DNA from: Actinocrinis sp046724665
GTDB lineage: Bacteria > Actinomycetota > Actinomycetes > Streptomycetales > Catenulisporaceae
DNA length: 22,963 nucleotides
Assembly: GCA_046724665.1 (NCBI GenBank)
Contig: JBKOWZ010000055.1
Span: forward strand, 1-22,963
Direction: 5' to 3'
Within the stretch, counting starts at the first letter, position 1; every line of letters starts with the position of its first letter. The position numbers and the translations under genes were made by a program. The notes under the pieces were generated by a model. The model was given only the letters and a program-made list of their open reading frames with translations. It made no database searches and was not told the origin of the DNA. Below are positions 14,924-22,429 of the stretch, piece after piece.

Positions 14924-15811
14924 TCAACGGTTCCAAAGCCTTGACCCACGGCGGAATGCGGCCATTCCGATTCCGGCGAGTACCACCAGGCCGCCGAGCC
15001 AAATCGTCCAGTCGATCCCTCCTGCGTTTGAGGGCTTGGAGTCGGCTGGGCGTGTCGGCTGCATCGGTGGAGTGGTGGCCGCGGCGATGCCCACGTCCGT
15101 CGCGGCCGAGGTCGAAGGGCGTGAGCTTGGGCTTAAGGATGAGTGGCTCGTCGGCGTCGAGTCGGGATCGGCGGTCGCGAAGTTCGATGACGTCCGGCTC
15201 GGCGCGCCGGTGATGGTGAACGAAGCCGCGACCTCGTTCTGCCCGGGATTCAGGGTGCAGGGAACGGTCATCTCACCGAGTGATGTGAGGTTTCCGCTGG
15301 AATCCCGAGGGACGAGGTGCATGGTCAAATCGCCGACGACGATCTCGGCCCTACCCGGCTCGCTGAAGGTCACCTCCGGCATACCGCCGGTTGCGGTGCC
15401 GGTGAACGAGCTGAAGGCCGGGATGGTGATCTTGTCGATGTCGAAATGCACAGTCTGCGCGAGGTCGCCTTGTGGGGCTTTGACATATGCTCGCCCCTCC
15501 GCGGTGCCGGTGATGGTCGAAACGCCGGCGAGGCGCAGGCCCAGGGCCAGTTCCCACGGTGCGGTCGCCGAGGCGTGGACAACGTAGCGCTCAGTTGACT
15601 GGCCGACCGCGATCGAGTCCGGGATGCTCGAGTCGATCTGGACCGGTGCAGACTGGTCACCGATCACCGGAAAGGCGCACGTGTACGTCGGAGCGAGGCT
15701 GACTCGTTGCGTCGCGCCGGCCGTGGTCGGGTCGAACACGGTGATCGCGGCGGTGATCGCCAAGGCCGTCGCGCCTCTCAGCAGGATGATCGGCCTACCG
15801 TGCCCGTTCAT
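14924..15811 (-). CDS. DUF6801-like secreted, C-terminally anchored surface protein
   Basis: ATG 15811 follows GAGGGGGGA; the frame is open further upstream, but that is the end of the kinase gene in another frame. The 295 residues begin with a signal peptide (about 1-34, hydrophobic core TALAITAAITVF). The beta-rich domain opening YTCAFPVIGDQSAPVQI, with IPDSIAVGQ, is characteristic of the DUF6801 family of actinobacterial exported proteins. Cys45 and Cys185 (TVPCTLNPGQN) probably form a disulfide. A Ser/Thr/Pro-rich stalk (about 203-262) leads to a C-terminal helix (268-285) and an Arg-rich stop-transfer tail. The start overlaps the kinase-NACHT stop by 17 bases, so the two are co-translated. 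It could be an external sensor or anchor for the kinase-NACHT protein. Confidence 0.82.
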   Translation of the reverse strand: MNGHGRPIILLRGATALAITAAITVFDPTTAGATQRVSLAPTYTCAFPVIGDQSAPVQIDSSIPDSIAVGQSTERYVVHASATAPWELALGLRLAGVSTITGTAEGRAYVKAPQGDLAQTVHFDIDKITIPAFSSFTGTATGGMPEVTFSEPGRAEIVVGDLTMHLVPRDSSGNLTSLGEMTVPCTLNPGQNEVAASFTITGAPSRTSSNFATADPDSTPTSHSSLSPSSRPSTSAATDVGIAAATTPPMQPTRPADSKPSNAGGIDWTIWLGGLVVLAGIGMAAFRRGSRLWNR

Positions 15812-18773
15812 GGTCGTCCCCCCTCGCGAGCTCGCTGCGTCGAGAGTCTGAGAACTTCTCGGCCAGATGGATCTGGACCCTGGCATGGCGGAACTGGTAC
15901 ACGGCGCCAGCCTGGCGTAGCACACCTCGCTGATAGGCGTCTTCCAGGAAGGCGATTGTGTTCCACGGCGCCTGCCCGCGCAGCGGCAGCCAGATGCGTG
16001 CCAAGAGCACCCAGCGTCCCCAAGCGGTCATGGTGCCGAGCCCTAGCGCGACGATGAGGCCGGCGGCCAGGCCGGGCGCCGGCCCGAGGACGGCTCCGTA
16101 CCCGGTGCCGATCACGACCGCCACTGTGAGCAGTTGGGTGAGTACATTGATTCTGTTGTTGGTCAACAGCGCTGCGGGGCGGGCGGCCTGCTCCTTCTCG
16201 CTGACGGCCTCGAGCCCGGAGCCGATCGCGGCGACGAGTCCGATCGCGACGCCGAGGCCGGTGCCGAGGACGAGGTCGTTGCGCACTTCGATGGGGACGG
16301 CGGTCTCTGAGCTGTCCGGAAAGGCCGCCGAATAGAGCGCGCTTCCGGTCGCCCACAGCGCCCCGAACAGCGCTCCGCCAACGAGCCCGCCCGATACTCT
16401 GGGCCAGAAGCCCTCCAGTAGCCTCTTCCTCGCTCCGCGGCGCAGCTGTATCCGCATGTGCGAGGGTTCGAACACCGGGCCGCCGGTCTTCAGGTTCGAG
16501 GCGAAACCGTGCATGAGGCCGAAGGTCAGGCCCGCGCCGAGCCCGTTCATGATTCCATCGACGATCGCTGTCCTCAATCCGCTCGCCAGTCCGCTCGTGA
16601 GCGCGGCCGCGAACCCATACACGAGCCCGGCCACAAGCCCGGACGTGACTGCCATGGTGACTGCGACCACGAGCATGAGCGCACGCCGCCCCATCACGGT
16701 GCCGAGTTCCCACCAGGCGAGATCGTGCCGACCCTGCTCTTCCATGTGCCAGGCGAGGTAGCCGAGCCAGTGCTCGGCACGCTCGCTGCTCCACGGCCGG
16801 GGCATGCGCGGGCGAGACGTTGACACGATCCCGGCGTCGGCGGGCAGCGGACGGTACCTGGCCGAAACGAATTCGGCCAGAAGGTGCTTCTGTACGGCTT
16901 CCACGGTGGGAAATCGGTCCGTGCTCAGCAGTTCGGTGGGATAACTGCCCGAGACGTCGCTATAAACGGCGCGGGCCAAGGAAACCATCAGCGGAGTGTC
17001 GAAGGCGCCGATGACGTTAGCCACCCCCCTGCTGCTCGGCACTGCCCGCAATTGCTCCAGAACCGGTTCCCACACGGTGCGTGGTGTCGGACCCGCTTCC
17101 GGCCGACTGGCGCGTGTCAGATATTCGTCCACGTCCTTGAGTGCAAGCGTCTCCAGTTCGATACATGCGGCGGCGGAGAGCACGTCATTCGTCATCCGAA
17201 CGGCTCTGGAGTACTCGTCCGACCGGCTGGTGAGAAGCAAGGGCCCGGTGTAATCGTTGAGCGCGGCGAGCGCTATGTCCTGAAGGCCGCGTGCGATCTC
17301 ATCGAATCCGTCGAGAACTGGCAAGATGTGGTGGGTGTCGATCAGCGCGGTGGCCTTGCTCCCGCGGGCGGCGGGAGCCTCCAGGAAGTTGTAGTCGCGC
17401 ACGAGTTGACTGCACATCCAGTCGTGGAGCGAGACGGCGGAGGGGTCCCAGGAACCCACTCTGAAGATCACCGGTACGCGCTCGCCCGGGGAGTGCGCGC
17501 TCAATCGGTCGAGGACGAATCGCAGGGCCAGGATCGTCTTTCCCGATCCTGCCTGACCAAGCACCACGAGCCGTTGCGACGGGATCGACTGGTAGACGGC
17601 CCCGACCTCGTCCAAATCCCCGGCGAGCGCAAGAGGCCCAGGGTTTGACCCACGCCCGGTCTTGCGGATATTCACCCAATGGTCGAACAGGCCCGGTTGG
17701 GCGCACACGAAGCGTACGGGCAGAGGATAGGGGTCGTGTACACGCCGCGCCCGCTCCTCCCGCTCCCACTGTTCGCGCACCTTGAACGCCAGTTCCTCCG
17801 CCGCAGCGTACAGCTGGGTATCACCACGCGTGGGCTGCCGTCGGTCCAGGCTCGCGTCCGGCCGCGTCTGCGGGATCGGCCGGGGATCCGCAGTCGGTTT
17901 GGGTGGAACCGTGTCCAGCTTGCGCGCCGGCGTCGCAGCGAACCTTCGCCGTGCCTCGATCCGCTCGGCGACAAGCGTTGGCCAGGACACCTCGCCGTCG
18001 GCCAAAAGCCCGCGGGCCGACGCGACGAGCTGGGCTGCGGTGGGCCGCATGGCCGGGGCCATGGCCAGACAGAACTTGATGATCGCGGTCAGTTCGGCGT
18101 CGGTCTCGAGCAGCGGCGCGATGTCGGGTGTGTCTTCAGGCTCATGTCCTGAAGCCGCGAACAGCAATACGGCGCCGAGGGAGTACACGTCCGCGGACGA
18201 GGCCACGTTCGAGTCTCCGTCTTCCTGCTCCGGAGCCGAAAACCCTCGCGTGCCGTAGCTCGCGCCACTCCTGGTGAGCCGTGGAAGGTCGGCGGCCCGG
18301 GCGATACCGAAATCGATCAGCCTGACACCATCGCGTACGAGCATGAGGTTGGCGGGCTTGAGATCGCGGTGCACGATCGCGGCCGCGTGTACCGCGTGCA
18401 GCGCGCCGACGGTTTCAGCCATCAGCAGTCGCAGGGCGTCTGACGGCAGCGGGCCGTGCTGCCGGACCGCGTCGTGCAGGGTGAATCCGGGGACATACTC
18501 GGTCGCGAACCATGGATGCTCAGCAGTGCTGTCATGCGCCAGCACACGAGGCGCGATGCCTAGAGGCACTCGAGACAGGACAGCGACCTCACGCTCGAAG
18601 CGCTCCTGGGAAACTCTGCGAGGCCGAACTCGCTTGACAGCGACATAACCCGGACCGCGCGAACCGAGGTAGACCTCTCCCATGCCACCGACCCCAAGCC
18701 GACCTAGGAGGGGAAACGGGCCGATCTCGCGGGGATCGTTGACACCGAGCGGCTCGGCGATGGTGATATCCAT
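15795..18773 (-). CDS. Ser/Thr protein kinase-NACHT NTPase-multi-transmembrane fusion protein
   Basis: I choose ATG 18773 (992 residues); an in-frame GTG at 18791 is the alternative, and neither has a clear ribosome site. Residues 20-260 are a complete Hanks kinase: GRLGVGGMGEVYLG, VAVKRV (Lys47), HRDLKPANLML (135-145), DFGIA (154-158), SAPEQ. A Pro/Arg-rich linker and an Arg/Glu-rich helix follow. A NACHT NTPase starts at about 400: Walker A LGQAGSGKT (405-413), Walker B PVLDGFDEI (485-493), LLLTSRSDEY as sensor. After a helical region several Gly/Ala-rich hydrophobic helices (about 697-760, 795-816, 835-856, 880-925) form a membrane domain, and AYQRGVLRQAGAVYQFRHA closes the protein as in other actinobacterial NACHT-TM proteins. 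Kinase output joined to a STAND switch suggests signal-triggered phosphorylation at the membrane. Confidence 0.92.
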   Translation of the reverse strand: MDITIAEPLGVNDPREIGPFPLLGRLGVGGMGEVYLGSRGPGYVAVKRVRPRRVSQERFEREVAVLSRVPLGIAPRVLAHDSTAEHPWFATEYVPGFTLHDAVRQHGPLPSDALRLLMAETVGALHAVHAAAIVHRDLKPANLMLVRDGVRLIDFGIARAADLPRLTRSGASYGTRGFSAPEQEDGDSNVASSADVYSLGAVLLFAASGHEPEDTPDIAPLLETDAELTAIIKFCLAMAPAMRPTAAQLVASARGLLADGEVSWPTLVAERIEARRRFAATPARKLDTVPPKPTADPRPIPQTRPDASLDRRQPTRGDTQLYAAAEELAFKVREQWEREERARRVHDPYPLPVRFVCAQPGLFDHWVNIRKTGRGSNPGPLALAGDLDEVGAVYQSIPSQRLVVLGQAGSGKTILALRFVLDRLSAHSPGERVPVIFRVGSWDPSAVSLHDWMCSQLVRDYNFLEAPAARGSKATALIDTHHILPVLDGFDEIARGLQDIALAALNDYTGPLLLTSRSDEYSRAVRMTNDVLSAAACIELETLALKDVDEYLTRASRPEAGPTPRTVWEPVLEQLRAVPSSRGVANVIGAFDTPLMVSLARAVYSDVSGSYPTELLSTDRFPTVEAVQKHLLAEFVSARYRPLPADAGIVSTSRPRMPRPWSSERAEHWLGYLAWHMEEQGRHDLAWWELGTVMGRRALMLVVAVTMAVTSGLVAGLVYGFAAALTSGLASGLRTAIVDGIMNGLGAGLTFGLMHGFASNLKTGGPVFEPSHMRIQLRRGARKRLLEGFWPRVSGGLVGGALFGALWATGSALYSAAFPDSSETAVPIEVRNDLVLGTGLGVAIGLVAAIGSGLEAVSEKEQAARPAALLTNNRINVLTQLLTVAVVIGTGYGAVLGPAPGLAAGLIVALGLGTMTAWGRWVLLARIWLPLRGQAPWNTIAFLEDAYQRGVLRQAGAVYQFRHARVQIHLAEKFSDSRRSELARGDDHERAR

Positions 18774-18861
18774 ATGCGTGTTATGCGCCACTCGCGTTCA
18801 CGCGCGACGGGGTATTGAGTACGTCCTCACCGTGCGCTTCCGGGAAACCATTCAGTCTGGC

Positions 18862-18892
18862 ACTCTGCACGGAGGACCGGTCCTCGCAGAGT
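18862..18892. promoter_or_regulatory. Strong dyad upstream of the FHA gene, candidate operator
   Basis: ACTCTGC (18862-18868) and GCAGAGT (18886-18892) flank a perfect 14-base palindrome GAGGACCGGTCCTC (18872-18885); only three bases, on the left, break the symmetry. It lies 38 bases before the FHA ATG and 89 bases before the divergent kinase-NACHT start, so it could control both. The winged-helix FHA protein encoded next is an obvious candidate binder. It could instead form an RNA hairpin. Confidence 0.6.
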
Positions 18893-18930
18893 CCTCATAC
18901 GGTAGCAGAAACCAGACGGAGGTCCGTGAA

Positions 18931-19722
18931 ATGTCATCCGGAAACTTCCCGCCTCAGGTACTGCCGCCGGGCAGCCCAGCCGACAAGGTGCCGGCGCCGC
19001 CGCGCACGATCTTTGTGCTGGGACCGGAAGGCGGGTACGCCGTACCGCCGCGCAAATACACCCTTCTGTTCGGGCGCGACCGCGAGAATGTGCACGTGCC
19101 GGTCGGTGTTGACGATCCGGCTGTCAGCCGTCGGCACGGGAGATTCACCTGCACCGGGCCGAACGGCGACTGGCGGCTGCGCAATACCGGGAAGCTGCCG
19201 ATCGAGCTTCCGGATGGCACCCTGATGCTCACCGGCCACTCGCATGTCATCGAGCTGGGATACACACCGCTTGTAATCAACAGTTCGAAGTCGCGCGCTC
19301 ACCTGGTGGAGGTCCGTCTGGCGGACGAAGATGACCGCCAGACTCGCGCCACGGCGAAAGGGAAGACGGTGGAACCCGGGACTGCCTATGAACTCTCCAC
19401 GCAAGAACGTCTCGTGCTCACTGCGCTCGCCAAGTGCTACCTGGACGGGCACGAGAGCTATCCGCAACCCATGACGTGGCAGGATACCGCCCGGCTCGTC
19501 AACGCGTCCCCGTATTCGACGAAGATCTGGACTCACAAGTCGGTTGCGAACAGCGTCGAGGATGTGCGCGACCGTCTTCACTGCCGTGGTGTACGAGGCC
19601 TGCTCCGCGACGAGGTCGGCGCGAACGTCGGCGCGACGCTAAGCGTCAACCTGATCCGTGAACTGCTCAAGACCGCGACGCTCACCGCCCAGGATCTGGA
19701 ACTACTGGGTGAGCGCGACTGA
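18931..19722 (+). CDS. FHA domain protein with C-terminal winged-helix-like domain
   Basis: ATG 18931 is preceded by GGAGG at 8 bases; the longer upstream frame would run through the dyad. The 263 residues contain an FHA domain (about 26-125) with its phosphothreonine-binding marks: LLFGRD (Gly48-Arg49), VSRRHGRF (Ser66 to His69) and RLRNTGK (Asn85). The C-terminal half (about 150-262) begins LSTQERLVLTALAKCYL and has the helical spacing of a winged helix-turn-helix (MTWQDTARLVN, KSVANSVEDVRDRL). FHA domains bind phosphothreonine made by Ser/Thr kinases, and this gene is divergent from the kinase-NACHT gene. I infer a transcription factor that reads the kinase output. A hairpin follows the stop. 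Confidence 0.86.
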   Translation: MSSGNFPPQVLPPGSPADKVPAPPRTIFVLGPEGGYAVPPRKYTLLFGRDRENVHVPVGVDDPAVSRRHGRFTCTGPNGDWRLRNTGKLPIELPDGTLMLTGHSHVIELGYTPLVINSSKSRAHLVEVRLADEDDRQTRATAKGKTVEPGTAYELSTQERLVLTALAKCYLDGHESYPQPMTWQDTARLVNASPYSTKIWTHKSVANSVEDVRDRLHCRGVRGLLRDEVGANVGATLSVNLIRELLKTATLTAQDLELLGERD

Positions 19723-19741
19723 GGGAAAATCACGCCAGAAG

Positions 19742-19782
19742 CGGCCGGCTCGCCCTGCACTTTCAGGCAGTGCGGCCGGCCG
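19742..19782 (+). terminator. Hairpin terminator after the FHA gene
   Basis: CGGCCGGC (19742-19749) pairs with GCCGGCCG (19775-19782). Inside, GCAC (19757-19760) and GTGC (19770-19773) can extend the structure. It starts 19 bases after the FHA stop and has no U-tract. It may only partly separate the FHA gene from the next one. Confidence 0.5.
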
Positions 19783-19886
19783 ATCGTGCATACCTCGCGC
19801 GTTGTGGGTTCACAGAGCTGATCAACGCTCGCATTCTGGCGGTGTCGCGCGTCGGCCGTGCGACGGATCTGAGCGAGGAGTGCGCA

Positions 19887-20720
19887 ATGAGCGACGACGA
19901 CCTGCCCCGGCCCCCAGCCGCTCGCGAGCGGGCCATCTCCCGTGAGACAGCGTCCGAAGATCTTGCGGAAGGGCTGGAGAACGAGAGCCTGACGCCGCGT
20001 CAGATGGAGTCGGTGCAGCTGATCGAGGACGAGTACGGCCGGGAGGCGATCTCCGAGTTCCGCGAGACCGGCAGCTGGCCCGAAGGCGTCAGCATCGAGA
20101 ACAGCCACATGCCGAGCATCGAGGCCGAACCCGAACTCGCGACGCACCCCGGCGATCTGGTGCCGCAGGAATTCCACCGGTACGGCGTGCACGGCGGCGA
20201 CACGAATGAGCCGCTTGAGATGGATCCACTGGATCCCGAGTACGCCGAGCGCAGTGGGTATCAGATCCTGGACGAGGAGGGCAACGCCATCGGCCAGACC
20301 GGTACCGCAGAGGTCGAGGAAACCGGCTTCGAGCTGGGCGAGCTGGGCAGCAGCGAGGCTGGGGCGGCTGCGGCCGAGGCCGGAACCGAGGGCCTGGCGA
20401 TGGCCGGGGCGGAGACGGCGGCGACCGTCGGGACCGAGGCCGTGGCCGGTGAGGGACTGGCGGCCGGGCTGACCGCCGTCGGCGAAGGCATCCTGGCTGT
20501 GGAGGCCGCCGGTGGCGCCGAGGTCGAGGCCGCTACCGGACCCGTCGGCTGGGTGGTCGGTGGCGCGGCTCTGCTCGTCGCCGGCGCGGCGCTCGGCGCA
20601 GGCTACCTGTTGAGCGGCGACGATGACTCGTCCACGGCCCAGTCCTCGACGGATGACGAGCCGGCCCCTGAACCCGAGGCCTCAGACGACGCCTACAACC
20701 AGGGTGAGTACGAGGCCTAG
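19887..20720 (+). CDS. Acidic, Ala/Gly/Glu-rich single-pass membrane protein of unknown function
   Basis: ATG 19887 has GAGGAG 6 bases upstream, giving 277 residues; an earlier in-frame GTG at 19770 lies in the hairpin and is unlikely. Residues 1-150 are strongly acidic and polar (SLTPRQMESVQLIEDEYG, FHRYGVHGGDTNE). Residues 150-215 are low-complexity Ala/Gly/Glu/Thr with heptad-like spacing, perhaps helical. A hydrophobic helix (about 218-242, ending ALGAGYLLSG) is followed by an acidic Asp/Ser/Glu/Pro tail. There is no N-terminal signal peptide, so topology is uncertain. The pI must be very low. I recognise no family. Position suggests it belongs with the kinase-NACHT/FHA group. Confidence 0.72.
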   Translation: MSDDDLPRPPAARERAISRETASEDLAEGLENESLTPRQMESVQLIEDEYGREAISEFRETGSWPEGVSIENSHMPSIEAEPELATHPGDLVPQEFHRYGVHGGDTNEPLEMDPLDPEYAERSGYQILDEEGNAIGQTGTAEVEETGFELGELGSSEAGAAAAEAGTEGLAMAGAETAATVGTEAVAGEGLAAGLTAVGEGILAVEAAGGAEVEAATGPVGWVVGGAALLVAGAALGAGYLLSGDDDSSTAQSSTDDEPAPEPEASDDAYNQGEYEA

Positions 20721-20822
20721 AACCGAGGTACTAAACGAAACTGCTGCCCGTGCCGGTGGTGCGGGTGGAGGGCATGGCACCGTCCTTCAAAGTCTGATCA
20801 CTGATTCAGTGGGGGTCGCGTC

Positions 20823-20963
20823 TTACCTGGGTAGGTAGCCTGCGCCCCGACACCTGCGACACCGTTGCGTCTGCTCGGTCATCTCAAACCGGCCCCTGCC
20901 GAGACAATCCGGGCACCGTCGGTGCTGCCGCGAGCTGCTGCGTTTGGGTCGCTGACGCCGCAC
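20823..20963 (-). CDS. 46-residue protein with two CxxCxGxG zinc-binding motifs
   Basis: GTG 20963 lies 7 bases after the stop of the SCO3933-like gene, in the same frame, with CGGGGAC about 10 bases upstream. The protein has a basic N-terminus followed by CPDCLGRGRF and CRRCRGAGYL. These are two DnaJ-type CxxCxGxG half-sites that together could hold one zinc. Similar tiny zinc-ribbon proteins occur in the regulatory blocks of actinomycete conjugative elements (family knowledge). ATG 20882 would give only the second half. A weak hairpin (CACTG-N3-CAGTG, 20799-20811) lies downstream of it. The paired motif makes a chance ORF unlikely, but the gene is very short. Confidence 0.62.
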   Translation of the reverse strand: MRRQRPKRSSSRQHRRCPDCLGRGRFEMTEQTQRCRRCRGAGYLPR

Positions 20964-20969
20964 CTCGTG

Positions 20970-21461
20970 TCAGTCCCCGAGGATGTCCAGGACGTGGCAG
21001 TGCCGGCACGGCTTGCGGTCGTGCCACCTCAGCACGCTGTGACGCTCGCCCCGATCCTGGCGCGGGCGGCCCGCTCGCGTCCGCCGCGGGTTTGAAGCCG
21101 TCGCCGCGGTCGCCGCAGCGTGCGCGGCAGGCGCGGGCGTGTCAGCACGCGTAATCGCCGAGGCGCGGTAGGTGATCCCGCTGCGTCCGTCCCGCACCCA
21201 CGGGACCGCCGTCAGGTCGTGCACCCTCACCCGCTCGTTCTCGATGAGGCCCGTCGGCACCCCGGGCACCTGGACCGTGAGCGCATACGCCTCCCGCGTC
21301 CCGATCAGCCGCACGTTGATGGCGACCTGATACAGGGGCAGGCCAGTCTCCCGGTCCGTGCACGCCTCACCCGTGACCCGATCCACGATCGGCTCCGGCG
21401 GCAGCGCGCAGGTGAAGCCGGACAGCTGCCCCAGATCGACGGGAATGGCCCGCATCGTCAT
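20970..21461 (-). CDS. SCO3933-like regulatory protein of integrative-element type
   Basis: Three ATGs occur within 16 bases. I choose 21461 (163 residues) because GAGGAG directly abuts the first one (21470) and is 9 bases from this one. The protein starts MTMRAIPVDLGQLSGFTC and continues with VDRVTGEACTDRETGLPLYQVAINV and PWVRDGRSGITYRASAI. That layout is seen in the SCO3933-type proteins of streptomycete integrative elements, encoded next to GntR repressors. After about 120 residues an Ala-rich linker leads to a basic tail with RKPCRHCHV, which may bind metal. Divergent from the GntR gene. Assignment is from memory of the family layout; its molecular job is not established. Confidence 0.75.
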   Translation of the reverse strand: MTMRAIPVDLGQLSGFTCALPPEPIVDRVTGEACTDRETGLPLYQVAINVRLIGTREAYALTVQVPGVPTGLIENERVRVHDLTAVPWVRDGRSGITYRASAITRADTPAPAAHAAATAATASNPRRTRAGRPRQDRGERHSVLRWHDRKPCRHCHVLDILGD

Positions 21462-21484
21462 AGTGATCATCTCCTCACACTCGT

Positions 21485-21509
21485 CTAGATCACCCTAGCT
21501 AGTCACTAG
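21485..21509. promoter_or_regulatory. CTAG-rich palindromes, candidate repressor operator
   Basis: CTAG occurs four times in 25 bases (from 21485, 21495, 21499 and 21506) and again at 21538. Two overlapping palindromes result: CTAGCTAG (21495-21502) and CTAGT-C-ACTAG (21499-21509). CTAG is scarce in high-GC actinomycete DNA, so clustering points to protein binding. The site lies between the divergent SCO3933-like and GntR genes, as expected for a KorSA-type autorepressor. Confidence 0.58.
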
Positions 21510-21531
21510 GTCGAGTCTGACGGTAGCACTG

Positions 21532-21560
21532 TTGGCGCTAGTGAGACCAGCAACTATCCT
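21532..21560 (+). promoter_or_regulatory. Probable promoter of the GntR regulator gene
   Basis: TTGGCG (21532-21537), a 17-base spacer and TATCCT (21555-21560) form a good housekeeping-type promoter. A CTAG lies in the spacer, and a CTGAC-N5-GTCAG dyad (21570-21584) covers the likely start of transcription. Both suit autorepression. Confidence 0.55.
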
Positions 21561-21646
21561 GAACTAACACTGACGTCCAGTCAGGACCGAACACAGCCCA
21601 TCCGGCCCGCCACCTGCTACGACGGGCCGCAGACGGGAGGCAGCGA

Positions 21647-22381
21647 GTGCCGTCGAAGAGCGCCGTCCACCCCCGAGGCGAGGTGCTCGCCGAACGCATC
21701 GCCCGCGAGCTTCGCGACGCGATCGACGGCGGCGATTACCTCCCCGGCGCGCTGCTCCCCGGCGAGAAAGCCCTCGCCGACTCGTTCAAAGCCTCCGTAG
21801 CCAGCGTGCGCCTCGGCCTCGCCCTGCTCAGCGCTGAGGGACGCGTCCAGACCGTCAACGGCCAGGGCACCCTCGTACGCCCCGCGCCACTGCCGCGCTA
21901 CCTGATCGAGTTCGACCCCGCCGACCCGCTGCGCGGCCTGACCTTCACCACCGAACCCACGCCCCGGCACGACGTGGCCAACGCACGCACCGCCGCTCTC
22001 CTCCAGCTACCCCCGCGCACCTTCATCCACATCCTCACCCAAGGCGCCGTCCACGAAAGCGGCGCACGGGTGAGCGTCACCCGCATCCTGCCGCACACCA
22101 CCTACGACGGCATGGACCGCTACCCCGACCCCGTCGGCCCCCGTGAGCCGATCATCAAGGCCCTCACGCAGCACCACGGCCCGCTGTGGTATTGCGACCG
22201 CCACGGCACCGTCACCCCCACCCCCGACGACCGCGCCAACCTGAAGACCCCCACGATCGGCGCCACGGTCAACTTCGCCGCTACCGCCACCTGCACGCAG
22301 GACAACCGGCGACTGATGCTCGACACGCTGCGTTACAACGCCGACGAGACCGAGGTCACCACCATCCATCACGACGACTAG
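21647..22381 (+). CDS. GntR-family transcriptional repressor (KorSA-like)
   Basis: GTG 21647 has GGGAGG 7 bases upstream; 244 residues. The N-terminal winged helix (about 8-77) is typical GntR: VLAERIARELRDAIDGG, LLPGEKALADSF, SVRLGLALLSAEG, VNGQGTLVR. The C-terminal domain (about 100-240) has the length and strand pattern of a HutC/UTRA-type ligand domain, though ligand residues cannot be assigned. In pSAM2-like elements a GntR repressor of this type (KorSA) controls excision and transfer genes, and it sits beside an SCO3933-like gene as here. The divergent CTAG-rich region is its likely operator. No integrase, excisionase or transfer gene lies within the window, so element membership is inferred from these neighbours. 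Confidence 0.87.
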   Translation: MPSKSAVHPRGEVLAERIARELRDAIDGGDYLPGALLPGEKALADSFKASVASVRLGLALLSAEGRVQTVNGQGTLVRPAPLPRYLIEFDPADPLRGLTFTTEPTPRHDVANARTAALLQLPPRTFIHILTQGAVHESGARVSVTRILPHTTYDGMDRYPDPVGPREPIIKALTQHHGPLWYCDRHGTVTPTPDDRANLKTPTIGATVNFAATATCTQDNRRLMLDTLRYNADETEVTTIHHDD

Positions 22382-22429
22382 AACACACAGCAAGACAGCA
22401 AGGACGTCGAGGCCCACCAGAACGGGGGA

